53,351 bases of DNA from Leeuwenhoekiella sp. (GCA_011050015.1 DRGP01000044.1:1-53351), one strand, 5' to 3'; positions 17,457 through 25,787 are shown, counted from the stretch's first letter. Numbers and translations are program-made. The notes: generated by a model not told the origin, from the letters alone.

Positions 17457-18017
17457 ATGAAAAATTTAAAAATGAGTATAGCAGTAATGCTATTGTTAGC
17501 AGTTTCTTTTACCAACGCCCAGGAAAAAGAAAAAATGAACCACAAGCACGGTGAAATGGAAATGGATCATAGTAAAATGAAAATGGACAAAATGAATCCA
17601 GCGGCAGAAACGGTTCTTGCCGATTATTTTATGTTGAAAGATGCTTTGGTAGGCGATGACACCAAGAAAGCGGCACAATCAGGTTCTAAATTGGTAGCCT
17701 CTCTTAAAAAATTCGATAAGAGTAGTTACTCAAAAGAACAACAAAAAGAGCTGGCCGATATCATAGAAGATGCTACCGAGCACGCAGAACATATTTCTGA
17801 AAGTGCGATAGACCACCAACGCGAGCACTTTAAAACGTTAAGTAAGGATATTACTGATATGGTAGCTATTACGGGTACAAAAAGCACGTTATATGAACAA
17901 TTTTGCCCAATGTACGATAAAGGAAGTGCTTGGTTAAGTACAAGTAATGAAGTAAAAAACCCCTACTATGGCAGCAAAATGCTTAAATGTGGGAAAGTTC
18001 AAAAGACAATTCAGTAA
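17457..18017 (+). CDS. DUF3347 protein, copy 2, with Met/His-rich N-terminus
   Basis: 186 aa: signal peptide 1-21 (SFTNAQ), a Met/His-rich stretch ([20 protein letters not shown], residues about 27-46) and a DUF3347 domain from about 50. Its last 100 residues are largely identical to those of the copy at 16393-16980, indicating duplication around the haem-binding gene. The first copy is a lipoprotein and this one appears soluble. The Met/His region resembles copper-binding linkers of the multicopper oxidase. Likely a periplasmic copper carrier (inference). Confidence 0.85.
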   Translation: MKNLKMSIAVMLLLAVSFTNAQEKEKMNHKHGEMEMDHSKMKMDKMNPAAETVLADYFMLKDALVGDDTKKAAQSGSKLVASLKKFDKSSYSKEQQKELADIIEDATEHAEHISESAIDHQREHFKTLSKDITDMVAITGTKSTLYEQFCPMYDKGSAWLSTSNEVKNPYYGSKMLKCGKVQKTIQ

Positions 18018-18073
18018 AGTTGTAATCCTTTTGACCAAAATCAAGAGAATTAAGCAACCAACAATAATCAAAG

Positions 18074-18505
18074 ATGAGGACTAAAATAATCAAACTCTTT
18101 TTGCGACTTGCAATATCAATCGGATTTTTATCGGCAGTAGCTGATAGATTTGGATTGTGGAACAAAGATGTTTCTGTGTGGGGGAATTGGGATAATTTTC
18201 TTAACTACACACAACAGATAAATCCTTGGATTCCGGACTCATTAATTTCAACAATCGGAATTATTGCAACCGCAGCTGAAATTATTTTTGCATTCTTCTT
18301 GATAATTGGATTTAAAACAGAATTGTTCGCAAAATGGAGTGGATTTTTACTGCTACTATTTGCGCTTTCAATGACATTTTCCACTGGAATAAAAGGAGCA
18401 TTAGACTTTTCAGTCTTTACAGCTTCTGCTGGAGCTTTTGCGTTAAGCCTAATGAAAGAAAAGTATATGGAATTGGACAGCCTAATTGCAAAAGGAAATA
18501 ATTGA
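18074..18505 (+). CDS. DoxX-like small membrane protein
   Basis: 143 aa with about four hydrophobic segments (LFLRLAISIGFLSAVADRFG; LISTIGIIATAAEIIFAFFL; WSGFLLLLFALSMTFS; FSVFTASAGAFALSL). The RLAISIGFLSAVADRFG opening and central AEIIFAFFLIIGFKT block fit the DoxX/SURF4-like family. DoxX members accompany redox and thiol-stress genes. Substrate unknown. It is 56 nt after the second DUF3347 gene. Confidence 0.7.
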   Translation: MRTKIIKLFLRLAISIGFLSAVADRFGLWNKDVSVWGNWDNFLNYTQQINPWIPDSLISTIGIIATAAEIIFAFFLIIGFKTELFAKWSGFLLLLFALSMTFSTGIKGALDFSVFTASAGAFALSLMKEKYMELDSLIAKGNN

Positions 18506-18674
18506 GTGTAAATAAACAAAGTAAGAAACCGATAATATGGTAGTAGGAAGTTTAAATATGGCAAAATACAAAAGACTATTCAATAGGTAATCCCTTCCCT
18601 AAGCATCTTTTGTTGCTCTGGTTTATTAGTTAACAGAAGTAAATAAGATGTCTGGGATATCTTGGGTAGTCATT
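18506..18674. other. Non-coding stretch before the hairpin repeats
   Basis: No gene seen. It contains CATCTT (18604-18609) and AAGATG (18655-18660) about 45 nt apart and a loop-like TTATTAGTTAACAG, which may be a degraded further copy of the hairpin repeats that follow. The pairing is too loose to call. Confidence 0.3.
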
Positions 18675-18738
18675 AAGTCCTGTCGTGGGAAGGAAAACAA
18701 TGTTGATGGTTAGTGTTAATTCCTTCCCAGGTCAGGCA
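18675..18738 (+). repeat. Structured intergenic repeat, copy 1
   Basis: Starts AAGTCCTG and ends CAGGCA. CCTG pairs with CAGG, then after a small internal loop TGGGAAGGA (18686-18694) pairs perfectly with TCCTTCCCA (18721-18729). The 26-nt loop contains CAATGTTGATGGTTAGTG. Related elements are at 18746, 22481 and 25706. No T-run follows, so it is not a standard terminator. Confidence 0.75.
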
Positions 18739-18745
18739 AAAATTT

Positions 18746-18811
18746 AAGTCCTAATAAGAGAGAGGGCACATACTTTTGGTTGGTTAGTGAAGCCCTTTCT
18801 CTTAATTAGGC
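18746..18811 (+). repeat. Structured intergenic repeat, copy 2
   Basis: Again AAGTCCT at the start and AGGC at the end. CCTAAT (18750-18755) pairs with ATTAGG (18805-18810), and AAGAGAGAGGGC pairs with GCCCTTTCTCTT (12 bp with one G-U, one bulged A between stems). The loop has GGTTGGTTAGTG. The stem sequence differs from copy 1 while the pairing and loop are kept. Confidence 0.75.
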
Positions 18812-18915
18812 ACAAATAAAATAGTATGAAATGAGCCATACAAAAAAGTTGATAACAAGCGAAATGTTGATTGGCCAATTACATCTGATAATTAAAAATA
18901 AATAAATATCAACAG

Positions 18916-19053
18916 ATGAAAGATTGTTGTAAAACCGGTAGCGAAACCAAACAAAAGAGAAGTGGCTTCAAAAAATGGTTCAATTATACCATTTATGCCA
19001 TTATAGCCATTATTGTGATAGGTGTATTGATCTTGCAATTAACAGGTGATTAA
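18916..19053 (+). CDS. 45-aa Cys-pair single-pass membrane protein
   Basis: Short gene: ATG 18916, stop 19051-19053. The product begins MKDCCKTGSETKQKRSGFKK and continues into one transmembrane helix (NYTIYAIIAIIVIGVLILQL), ending TGD. The CC pair at residues 4-5 would face the cytosol, with a positive patch before the helix (positive-inside). The next gene starts 16 nt later, so cotranscription with the DUF2231 gene is likely. I do not recognise a named family. A cytosolic Cys-pair on a membrane anchor could bind a soft metal (inference). Confidence 0.65.
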   Translation: MKDCCKTGSETKQKRSGFKKWFNYTIYAIIAIIVIGVLILQLTGD

Positions 19054-19069
19054 TTTAAAACTATATAAA

Positions 19070-19744
19070 ATGAAATCTAAAAAAATAATTTTCACCGTAT
19101 TGATGTTAGCCTTGTTTGGAGGTTTTTCGACGGTATTTGCTGATAGTAATTTTATTGTTTCTGAAACTAAAACCGACATCAAGGATGAGAAATCACTTTC
19201 TATTTTTGAAACAAGCAGTCCAATTTCTGTCTCACAAGACCATACTGAAGCCGGTTTGGACGATTTCCCTAATCTGCATCCATTAGTTGTACACTTCCCG
19301 ATTGTACTGCTTTTATTGGCAGTTTTGTTACAGCTCATCCAGCTGTTCGTTTTAAATCGCACACTGGATTGGGTCATTTTACTAACAGTAGGATTCGGAT
19401 TTATCGGAGCTTACGTAGCAGGTACACTGGTGCACCCACATACCGAAGGACTTACAGAAACCGCAAAAAAGGTCTTGGAACTGCACGACAAATATGCAGA
19501 TTGGACTTTATGGGCAAGTGCTTTGGCAGCCCTATTAAAAATAGTAAGCCTCTTCTGGTACAAATTAAAGCGAGGTTTTGAAATTGGGGTATTTGTAGTT
19601 ATGGCTTTTGCAGGATATTCAGTAGCACAGGCAGGACACTATGGTTCACAGCTCGTGCATATTGAAGGAGTTGGCCCACAGGGGAAATATCTTGGTAACG
19701 AAAACGAAGAAGGTCACGGAGAAAGTGATGAACATTCACATTAA
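19070..19744 (+). CDS. DUF2231 membrane protein
   Basis: 224 aa. I chose ATG 19070 (MKSKKIIFTVLMLALFGGFS), giving a signal peptide; an upstream in-frame ATG at 19046 overlaps the preceding small gene. After a loop, FPNLHPLVVHFPIVLLLLAV (near residue 66) is the hallmark of DUF2231, followed by further helices (VILLTVGFGFIGAYVAGTLV) and conserved His-Glu positions (VHPHTEG, LHDKYADWTLW). The C-terminus is His/Glu-rich (HGESDEHSH). His residues in membrane helices suggest haem or metal binding in this family, not proven. It is 9 nt before the glutamate synthase-like gene. Confidence 0.8.
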   Translation: MKSKKIIFTVLMLALFGGFSTVFADSNFIVSETKTDIKDEKSLSIFETSSPISVSQDHTEAGLDDFPNLHPLVVHFPIVLLLLAVLLQLIQLFVLNRTLDWVILLTVGFGFIGAYVAGTLVHPHTEGLTETAKKVLELHDKYADWTLWASALAALLKIVSLFWYKLKRGFEIGVFVVMAFAGYSVAQAGHYGSQLVHIEGVGPQGKYLGNENEEGHGESDEHSH

Positions 19745-19753
19745 TACTGAAAA

Positions 19754-21280
19754 ATGAGAAAAGGATTTATTATAACCGCTATATTTTTAGTTGCTGCATA
19801 TATCGTTATGGTATTTTGGCATCCCCATTTGTGGTGGATTGGATTGATTATCCTTCCTTTACTCGTTCTCGGTCTTGTGGACTATTTTCAAGAATCAAAT
19901 AATATTAGGAGAACCTACCCTTTGCTTGGTAGAATCACAAATCTTCTTGAGGAGCAACGCCACGTTATTCAGGAAACATTATTGCTCAACCGTACCGAAG
20001 GGCAACCCTTTACTTTAATTCAAAAGGAAATTGTCTATAAAAGAGCTGCCGATGCGCTTATAAATCAACCTTTTGGAACACAGATTCCGTATGACAAAGT
20101 GGGGCGCGAGTGGTTTACCCATTCCACATATCCTGCAAAACAAATCAATGACGACTTTAGAGTTCTTATAGGAAGTTCCCACTGCTTAAAACCTTACTCT
20201 GCCAGCATTCTCAACCTTGCGGGAATGAGTTTTGGTTCCATAAGCAAAAATGCTACCCTTGCTTTTAACGGTGGTGCGAAAATAGCAGGTTTTGCTCAAA
20301 ACACCGGCGAAGGTGGCTTTACACCCTATCATCAAGAATACGGTGCAGATATTATCTTTCAGTTTGGAACAGGCTATTTTGGATGTCGTGATGCAGAAGG
20401 AAATTTTGACGCCAAAAAATTCGCCGATATCGCAACCAACGATGTAGTGAAAATGATTGAAATAAAAATATCGCAAGGTGCCAAACCTGGCTTTGGGGCA
20501 ATTTTGCCGGCAAAGAAGAACACAAAGGAAATTGCCAAATTCAGGGATGTGGAGCAGGGAACGGAAATTCATTCCCCAGCCTTTCATTCGGCATTCGACA
20601 ATGACGTTGAAATGCTACGCTTCATTAGAAAATTGAGAAAACTCTCTAAAGGAAAACCTGTGGGAATAAAGCTGTGCATTGGTCAACAAGATGAGTTTGA
20701 AAGAATGGTTCAAACCTTTGCCGAAAAGCAAAATTGCCCAGACTTTATAGCCATTGACGGTGCCGAAGGTGGCTCTGGTGCTGCCCATATGGAATCCTTA
20801 CATTGGGCCGGTATGCCAATAATTGAAGCCATCCATTTCGCAAACGGCATTCTTAAAAAGTATGGGTTGCGAGATGAAATTAAAGTAATGGCAGCTGGTA
20901 AAATTATATCCGCTTTTGATATCTATAGAATGATGGCGCTCGGCGCAGATGCCTGTTATAGCGCAAGAGGGATGATGTTTGCCTTGGGCTGTGTGCAATC
21001 GCTAAAATGCAATTTGGATACCTGCCCTACGGGAATTACCACAATGGTGCCTTCCCGAGTTGCATCCATTGTTGTAAAAGATAAAAAAACCAAAGTTGCC
21101 AACTATCATAAAAATACCATCGAAGGTTTTAAGGAACTGCTAAAATCAATGGGTATTGAAAATAGAAAGGGTATCGACAAAAAGTATATTGTCCGCCGAA
21201 TCAATGAGAATGAGACCAAGACATATCAAGAGTTATACTCAAATGGATTGAATGGTCGAAAAATAAAAAGTAATGGGTAA
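19754..21280 (+). CDS. FMN-binding glutamate synthase family protein, membrane-anchored
   Basis: 508 aa. Residues 1-45 hold two closely spaced hydrophobic helices. The rest is the FMN-binding TIM-barrel domain of the GltB large subunit: NLAGMSFGSISKNA, AQNTGEGGFTPYH, PDFIAIDGAEGGSGAAHMES, GADACYSARGMMFALGC, and an iron-sulphur-type C-x5-C-x4-C run (CVQSLKCNLDTCPTGI). The glutaminase domain of real glutamate synthase is absent, so it is a stand-alone flavin/Fe-S oxidoreductase of unknown substrate. Its 3' end overlaps the YceI gene by 8 nt. Presence in a copper island may reflect Fe-S or redox repair (inference). Confidence 0.85.
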   Translation: MRKGFIITAIFLVAAYIVMVFWHPHLWWIGLIILPLLVLGLVDYFQESNNIRRTYPLLGRITNLLEEQRHVIQETLLLNRTEGQPFTLIQKEIVYKRAADALINQPFGTQIPYDKVGREWFTHSTYPAKQINDDFRVLIGSSHCLKPYSASILNLAGMSFGSISKNATLAFNGGAKIAGFAQNTGEGGFTPYHQEYGADIIFQFGTGYFGCRDAEGNFDAKKFADIATNDVVKMIEIKISQGAKPGFGAILPAKKNTKEIAKFRDVEQGTEIHSPAFHSAFDNDVEMLRFIRKLRKLSKGKPVGIKLCIGQQDEFERMVQTFAEKQNCPDFIAIDGAEGGSGAAHMESLHWAGMPIIEAIHFANGILKKYGLRDEIKVMAAGKIISAFDIYRMMALGADACYSARGMMFALGCVQSLKCNLDTCPTGITTMVPSRVASIVVKDKKTKVANYHKNTIEGFKELLKSMGIENRKGIDKKYIVRRINENETKTYQELYSNGLNGRKIKSNG

Positions 21281-21821
21281 AAACTTAATTTATTTGTTAA
21301 TAATACTGTTGTTTTCAAGCAATGTATCTATAAAGGCCCAAAATTATATAGTAAAGGAAGGAACCGCATCCTTTAAGGCAAAAATGCCACTTAATTCCTA
21401 TATCGGCAAATCTGATGATTTACAGGGCACCATAGGTTTTAAGGACGGCACGTTGACCTTTTCGGTTCCTGTAAAATCCATAAAGACAGATAATGAAAAA
21501 CGGGATGGACATATGTATGATCTGGTAAAAGCGGAAAAAAAACCCAATGTTGTTTTTGAAGGAAAATTTATGGACGATTTTAATTTTGAAGAAAAAGCGA
21601 CACAAACGCTCAACGCAAAGGGAGATTTCACCCTTGCCGGAGTTACTCGGGAAATAACCATTCCTATTGAGTTGAAACTTGTTTCAGAAGATACAATTCA
21701 ATTAACAGCTTCTTGGTCTTTATTGATTACCGATTATAATTTGGAACGCCCAAGTTTGGTATTTATAAAAGTTAATGACAAGCACGACTTGAGTGTGGAT
21801 GCAATACTTACGAAGAAATAA
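21273..21821 (+). CDS. YceI-like periplasmic protein
   Basis: 182 aa, signal peptide about residues 1-23 (NVSIKAQ). The body is a YceI-type lipocalin-like barrel: GTASFKAKMPL, LQGTIGFKDGTLTFSVPVKS, RDGHMYDLVKAEKKPNVVFE and AKGDFTLAGVTREITIPIEL. YceI proteins bind isoprenoid lipids and are induced by stress. It overlaps the preceding gene's end, so the two are coupled. Confidence 0.85.
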   Translation: MGKNLIYLLIILLFSSNVSIKAQNYIVKEGTASFKAKMPLNSYIGKSDDLQGTIGFKDGTLTFSVPVKSIKTDNEKRDGHMYDLVKAEKKPNVVFEGKFMDDFNFEEKATQTLNAKGDFTLAGVTREITIPIELKLVSEDTIQLTASWSLLITDYNLERPSLVFIKVNDKHDLSVDAILTKK

Positions 21822-21850
21822 AATAGATTGTTGAATTAAATAAATGGATT

Positions 21851-22447
21851 ATGAGAACATTAATAAAATTGGCAGTCTGCCTTTTAATAAGCATTACCGC
21901 AGTAAGTTGTTCGGTCACTTCTTCGGCCATCGTTACCGATTATGACCAAGAAGCACAGTTTGGAACCTACAAAACCTTTTACTGGTCCGATGATTTTCAA
22001 ATGGACAGCGACAAGGAAAACGAACCGTTATTTTTCAACACATTGATAAAGAAACGGTTAAAAGGCGCCATTCAGGAACAAATGGAAAATAAAGGCTACG
22101 TCTTGAATAAGAGCAATCCTGATTTATTGGTAGATTCCCGTATCGTTGTACAGACAAGAGATATAAACACAGGTGGTGGCTACCCTTATTTTCCTTCTTA
22201 TGGTCACGGTTATGGTCATTTCGGGTCTTACGGTTATGGATATTATGGCGGTTACCAATCATCTCAAGAACACAAAGAAGGTGGCGTTGTCATAGAACTT
22301 ATAGATATGAAACGCCGTCAATTAGTCTGGCAAGGATTTGCGCCAGATGTGCTGCACGCAAATACCACCGACAAGCAAAAGGAAATTAAGGAGGCGGTGG
22401 CAAAAATATTTGCAAAATATCAATATGGGAATACTGTAAAAAACTGA
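21851..22447 (+). CDS. DUF4136 lipoprotein
   Basis: 198 aa: lipoprotein signal with Cys at about residue 20 (AVSCSVTSS). The DUF4136 signature is DYDQEAQFGTYKTFYW near residues 30-45, a middle Gly/Tyr-rich loop (GHGYGHFGSYGYGYYGGY), and VVIELIDMKRRQLVWQGFA followed by an amphipathic helix. The family is outer-membrane-associated and uncharacterised. It lies 29 nt after the YceI stop; a hairpin repeat follows 33 nt downstream. Confidence 0.85.
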   Translation: MRTLIKLAVCLLISITAVSCSVTSSAIVTDYDQEAQFGTYKTFYWSDDFQMDSDKENEPLFFNTLIKKRLKGAIQEQMENKGYVLNKSNPDLLVDSRIVVQTRDINTGGGYPYFPSYGHGYGHFGSYGYGYYGGYQSSQEHKEGGVVIELIDMKRRQLVWQGFAPDVLHANTTDKQKEIKEAVAKIFAKYQYGNTVKN

Positions 22448-22480
22448 GCTTAAAATGATATAAAAAGATATCAAGAAAAA

Positions 22481-22540
22481 AAGCCCTAATTAGGGAAGGG
22501 TCAATGTTGATGGTTGGTTTTAGTCCCCCCTTGTTAGGCA
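22481..22540 (+). repeat. Structured intergenic repeat, copy 3
   Basis: AAGCCCTAAT...TTGTTAGGCA. CCTAA (22485-22489) pairs with TTAGG (22534-22538), then AGGG with CCCT and GGG with CCC around an AA bulge. The loop CAATGTTGATGGTT is identical to that of copy 1 over 14 nt. It lies downstream of the DUF4136 gene. The remaining 160 nt to the channel gene hold nothing I can name. Confidence 0.65.
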
Positions 22541-22704
22541 CTAGAAATTTTGTGAAAGAAAATCTTATTGTAAATACTGGATTTTCAGGATGTATATTTT
22601 TATGGAGTGGCCACTAGAGTTTCATCTATCCTTTCAAGGCATCAATACTTATTTATTGGTGTTGCAATGATATAACTAATATTAATGTATTAAAAAAATC
22701 AATA

Positions 22705-23262
22705 GTGAAAGAAACTATAAATGATATATCAAACGGCAATGGGTTTTATGGACAGCTCTTTAAAAAAGTATTGCTTACCGCAACGGCGGTTATCGCTATA
22801 TCACTGAGTTATATATTTTGGGCACAAGCAGATGATAATGGCCTATGGCGACCTATTTTAATTGTGGCTTTGGCTCTAATCAAGACCATTTTTATCGTTC
22901 GGCTTACGTTCATACAATTGGCTAAAATAATAGGCGAAAGCCATCAGCTTGCGCACGTCCTAACTTTATTTGCGGTGTTGATTGTTTTGATTGTTTTTTC
23001 ATTCACGACTGATTATCACGCGTTATATATTTTGAATTCTGAAAATTTCAAAGAGAGTACTTCGCTCAATGGTTCATTCTTCTTGCAATTTTTTGAATTT
23101 ATCTATTTCAGCTTGATAACTTTTTCCTCGGTTGGATATGGCGATATTGTACCAATTTCAATTGCGGGAAAAACGCTGGTAATGATGGAAATTTTCTTGA
23201 GCTTTTTGGTACTTGTCTTTGGCATTGCAAATATTAATAGAATACACGTTGATAATAAATAA
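22705..23262 (+). CDS. Two-helix potassium-channel-type protein
   Basis: 185 aa from a GTG start; no ATG lies in frame near it. Four hydrophobic segments: about 19-39, 49-68, 76-98 and 150-176. Between the last two, IYFSLITFSSVGYGDIVPIS holds the selectivity-filter motif SVGYGD, close to TVGYGD of K+ channels. There is no RCK domain, so gating by ligand is not evident. An inner-membrane monovalent cation channel is likely. It precedes the NTF2-like gene by 18 nt. Confidence 0.8.
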   Translation: MKETINDISNGNGFYGQLFKKVLLTATAVIAISLSYIFWAQADDNGLWRPILIVALALIKTIFIVRLTFIQLAKIIGESHQLAHVLTLFAVLIVLIVFSFTTDYHALYILNSENFKESTSLNGSFFLQFFEFIYFSLITFSSVGYGDIVPISIAGKTLVMMEIFLSFLVLVFGIANINRIHVDNK

Positions 23263-23280
23263 CCTTTAAAAACTAAAATT

Positions 23281-23763
23281 ATGAAAACAATTAAAACAAT
23301 TGCACTCGTAACAATTCTCATTGCTACTTTCAGCTTATCCAACGCACAGGAAACAAAAGCAAAGACGGATACGGAAGCGGTTATTGCTGTGATGAAAACC
23401 TACAAGGATGCCATTCAAAATTTGACAACTGAAGGCACGTTCAATTTATTTGCAGAAGATTCTGAAGTATTTGAATCCGGTGGAGTCGAAGGCACGTATG
23501 CACATTACATTGAGCATCATCTTGGACCAGAATTAGGCGAATTTAAAAGTTTTACCTTTTCTGATTATGAAATCGATGCCAAAGTAGATGCGCCCTATGC
23601 TTTTACTACTGAAACCTACATTTATACCATAGTGCTTAACCCAAATGAAAAAGGTGAAACACGAACGATTCGCAAAAAAGGCGTGGCAACGTCTATCCTA
23701 AAAAAGATGGGTGGCGAATGGAAAATCATCAAAACACATACCTCTTCAAGAAACACGAAATAA
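23281..23763 (+). CDS. Secreted NTF2/SnoaL-like protein
   Basis: 160 aa with signal peptide 1-22 (SLSNAQE) and an NTF2-like fold pattern: a first helix AVIAVMKTYKDAIQN, the LFAEDSEVFESGG strand, IEHHLGPELGEFKSFTF, and a C-terminal VATSILKKMGGEWKIIKTH, typical of DUF4440/SnoaL-like proteins. Function unknown; this fold often binds small ligands. Only 8 nt separate its stop from the next ATG. Confidence 0.75.
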   Translation: MKTIKTIALVTILIATFSLSNAQETKAKTDTEAVIAVMKTYKDAIQNLTTEGTFNLFAEDSEVFESGGVEGTYAHYIEHHLGPELGEFKSFTFSDYEIDAKVDAPYAFTTETYIYTIVLNPNEKGETRTIRKKGVATSILKKMGGEWKIIKTHTSSRNTK

Positions 23764-23771
23764 CAGCAACA

Positions 23772-25016
23772 ATGAGCAATTTTCCTCAAATAATCCATCA
23801 ATATAAAACCGACTCGGAAAGTGTTTACAATACTTGGTTTGTTGACAATGACCAGAGATTGAAGGCGTTTAGAACCATCCGTAGAGGCGTTTTGCAGGTG
23901 ATTGAGGACATTAAAAACAAAACCTTCCCAAACGATTTTAAGGAAAGCAGTCTGGAATTTGTGTTGGGCAGCATTGCAGAGCAAAAGCAAGTTTTTGCGG
24001 GTGTGGCGCATCCTTTTTATTGGAAGCCGAAACTGCGCATTCCTGATATCTATGAAAATCAGGACAATAAAATAGCTTTTGGTCAATTTTTGGAAAACTG
24101 TATTAATGCCAAAACGGAAGAACAGGTCGTAAGGGAAATCGTAAAGTTGGATGCACTCAAAGTAAAAGGCCTCGGCCCAGCGGTAGCAAGTATTTTATAT
24201 TTTTTGCATCCCACTTGGTTTCCACCATTTAATACGGCCATACTAAATGGGTTTAATTTTCTGTTCAAGGATAAAAAGAAATTGGGAAGTTGGACGGAGT
24301 ATCTGAAAATCAGGGAAATCTTGATAGAAACCAATACTAAAAACAAAACGGAACTGTCAAACGATTTAGGCGCAATTGCAGGATTGTGTTTCGAGATTGG
24401 CACCCAAAAAATGCTCATAGGTAACGACGAATATTTAAGTGAGGCCGAACGGGTCAAATTTGAAAAAAACATCGTAAAACGGCAAAGGGAAATTCAGGAA
24501 GAAAAGCAGGAAGAGAAACTTCACGACGAAATGCAATACCATTTATTGAAAATCGGCATTTCACTTGGTTTTGACGTTACACCTGCCAGCAACGATAAAA
24601 GTAAATCTTTTGGCGGTCAAAGTTTTTCGTTCATTTCAATGAAAACATTTCCAGCGCTTCCTTGCGATAAGGAAACCCAAACCACCATTAAACTCATTGA
24701 TGTGCTTTGGTTTGAAAAGGGAACCAATAATATAGTAGCCGCTTTTGAGGTTGAAAAAAGCACCAGTATCTATTCAGGAATTTTAAGACTGTCCGATTTA
24801 TATTTCAGCATTTCCGATGGCGATGAGGTTTTTTATATCATCATTCCAAACCATCGTGAAAAAGACGTCATACATCAATTGAATCGACCTGTAATCAAAA
24901 ATTCCAAGATGCATATAAAGTATATTTTGTTTTCTGAATTGAGGATGCATTGCGATGCGATTTGCAAATTTGGTACAGACCTTACAATTATGGAAAAAAT
25001 AGCAAAATCAGTTTGA
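23772..25016 (+). CDS. Helix-hairpin-helix plus PD-(D/E)XK-like nuclease protein
   Basis: 414 aa. ATG 23772 was preferred over one at 23718, which lies inside the upstream gene. The N-terminal half is helical with a HhH-like DNA-binding element, LKVKGLGPAVASILYFLHP (GLGPAVAS at 133-140). A charged coiled coil (KRQREIQEEKQEEKLHDEM) leads to a C-terminal domain with IDVLWFEKG and AAFEVEKSTSIYSG. D310 and E326-x-E328-K329 fit a restriction-endonuclease-like core in which the usual E-x-K is E-V-E followed by K. A DNA-cleaving role in defence or repair is inferred. No methyltransferase gene is next to it. Confidence 0.55.
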   Translation: MSNFPQIIHQYKTDSESVYNTWFVDNDQRLKAFRTIRRGVLQVIEDIKNKTFPNDFKESSLEFVLGSIAEQKQVFAGVAHPFYWKPKLRIPDIYENQDNKIAFGQFLENCINAKTEEQVVREIVKLDALKVKGLGPAVASILYFLHPTWFPPFNTAILNGFNFLFKDKKKLGSWTEYLKIREILIETNTKNKTELSNDLGAIAGLCFEIGTQKMLIGNDEYLSEAERVKFEKNIVKRQREIQEEKQEEKLHDEMQYHLLKIGISLGFDVTPASNDKSKSFGGQSFSFISMKTFPALPCDKETQTTIKLIDVLWFEKGTNNIVAAFEVEKSTSIYSGILRLSDLYFSISDGDEVFYIIIPNHREKDVIHQLNRPVIKNSKMHIKYILFSELRMHCDAICKFGTDLTIMEKIAKSV

Positions 25017-25087
25017 TTTGAAATTGGCAATTGCGGATTATGGTTATACTTACTTTATATAGAAAACAATTAGCAACAATAAACATT

Positions 25088-25630
25088 ATGAAAACTAAAC
25101 TATTGATGTTCGCAGTTCTTTTAATAACATATTTCGAGGTTTCGGCTCAAAAAATATATAGAACCGATGATGGCCATATTGAGATGATGACTTTGGTGGA
25201 CGGTAAGACTATCAAGGCAGAAAGCCATAGTCTGGCACTATATCTTGATTACAATTCTAAAGTAGTAAATGGTGTTCTAGACCTTAAAACTTTAGTAACA
25301 GACCTTCCTGAATTAAATGCCATTATACAAGAAGGGGAAGCACCTGCAATTCTTCGGTTTACAGGTACTATTCCATCCGTTGATTTTTTATCAAAACGGC
25401 ACGACCCTATCAATTTTAATTGGCTGGTTGATGTTTTATATCAAGGGGAAACCTATAAATCACAGTTTAAAGCAACCATTACCCATATAGAACAGGGCAT
25501 AAATATGTCTTGTCTGATAAGTGCAACGGGACAGGTTTTGGTTTCAGATACGGGGTTAGATTCTTTAATGCAAGGTTTGGATAAAACAATAAATGTGCAA
25601 TTTGCACAATTGGTGCTGAAATTGGAATAA
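25088..25630 (+). CDS. Secreted protein of unknown function, YceI-like in size
   Basis: 180 aa from ATG 25088, with signal peptide 1-21 (YFEVSAQ). The remainder is predicted beta-rich: TIKAESHSLALYLDYNSKVV, NGVLDLKTLVTDLPELNAII, PAILRFTGTIPSVDFLSKRH, and a Leu-rich end NVQFAQLVLKLE. The layout (secreted barrel, about 160 residues) recalls YceI but the signature motifs are weak. I do not recognise a firm family. A hairpin repeat lies between it and the next gene. Confidence 0.6.
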   Translation: MKTKLLMFAVLLITYFEVSAQKIYRTDDGHIEMMTLVDGKTIKAESHSLALYLDYNSKVVNGVLDLKTLVTDLPELNAIIQEGEAPAILRFTGTIPSVDFLSKRHDPINFNWLVDVLYQGETYKSQFKATITHIEQGINMSCLISATGQVLVSDTGLDSLMQGLDKTINVQFAQLVLKLE

Positions 25631-25705
25631 CTATGTGTTTTCTATATTCAAAAAGAATGATAAGAGTATTTATGATATTTAAAACAGGCCAAGAGAACAT
25701 AAAAT

Positions 25706-25777
25706 AAGTCCTGATGTGGGAAGGGAATGGAAAATTTTTCATTGTTGATTAGTTAAAACTCCTTCCCAAGTCGGGCA
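25706..25777 (+). repeat. Structured intergenic repeat, copy 4
   Basis: AAGTCCTGA...TCGGGCA. CCTGA (25710-25714) pairs with TCGGG (25771-25775, one G-U), and TGGGAAGG (25717-25724) pairs perfectly with CCTTCCCA (25761-25768). The 36-nt loop contains CATTGTTGATTAGTT, like copies 1 and 3. It ends 10 nt before the ATG at 25788, where folding could cover the translation start. Confidence 0.75.
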
Positions 25778-25787
25778 CTATTATAAT

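Noticed and set aside
18675-18811. Hairpin repeats as ordinary intrinsic terminators.
   Set aside because: No T-run follows any copy, and the large loop is conserved, unlike terminators.
18675-25777. Hairpin repeats read as integron attC sites (GTTAGGC-like ends).
   Set aside because: There is no integron integrase, most intervals hold several genes, and the paired RYYYAAC/GTTRRRY ends are not consistent between copies.
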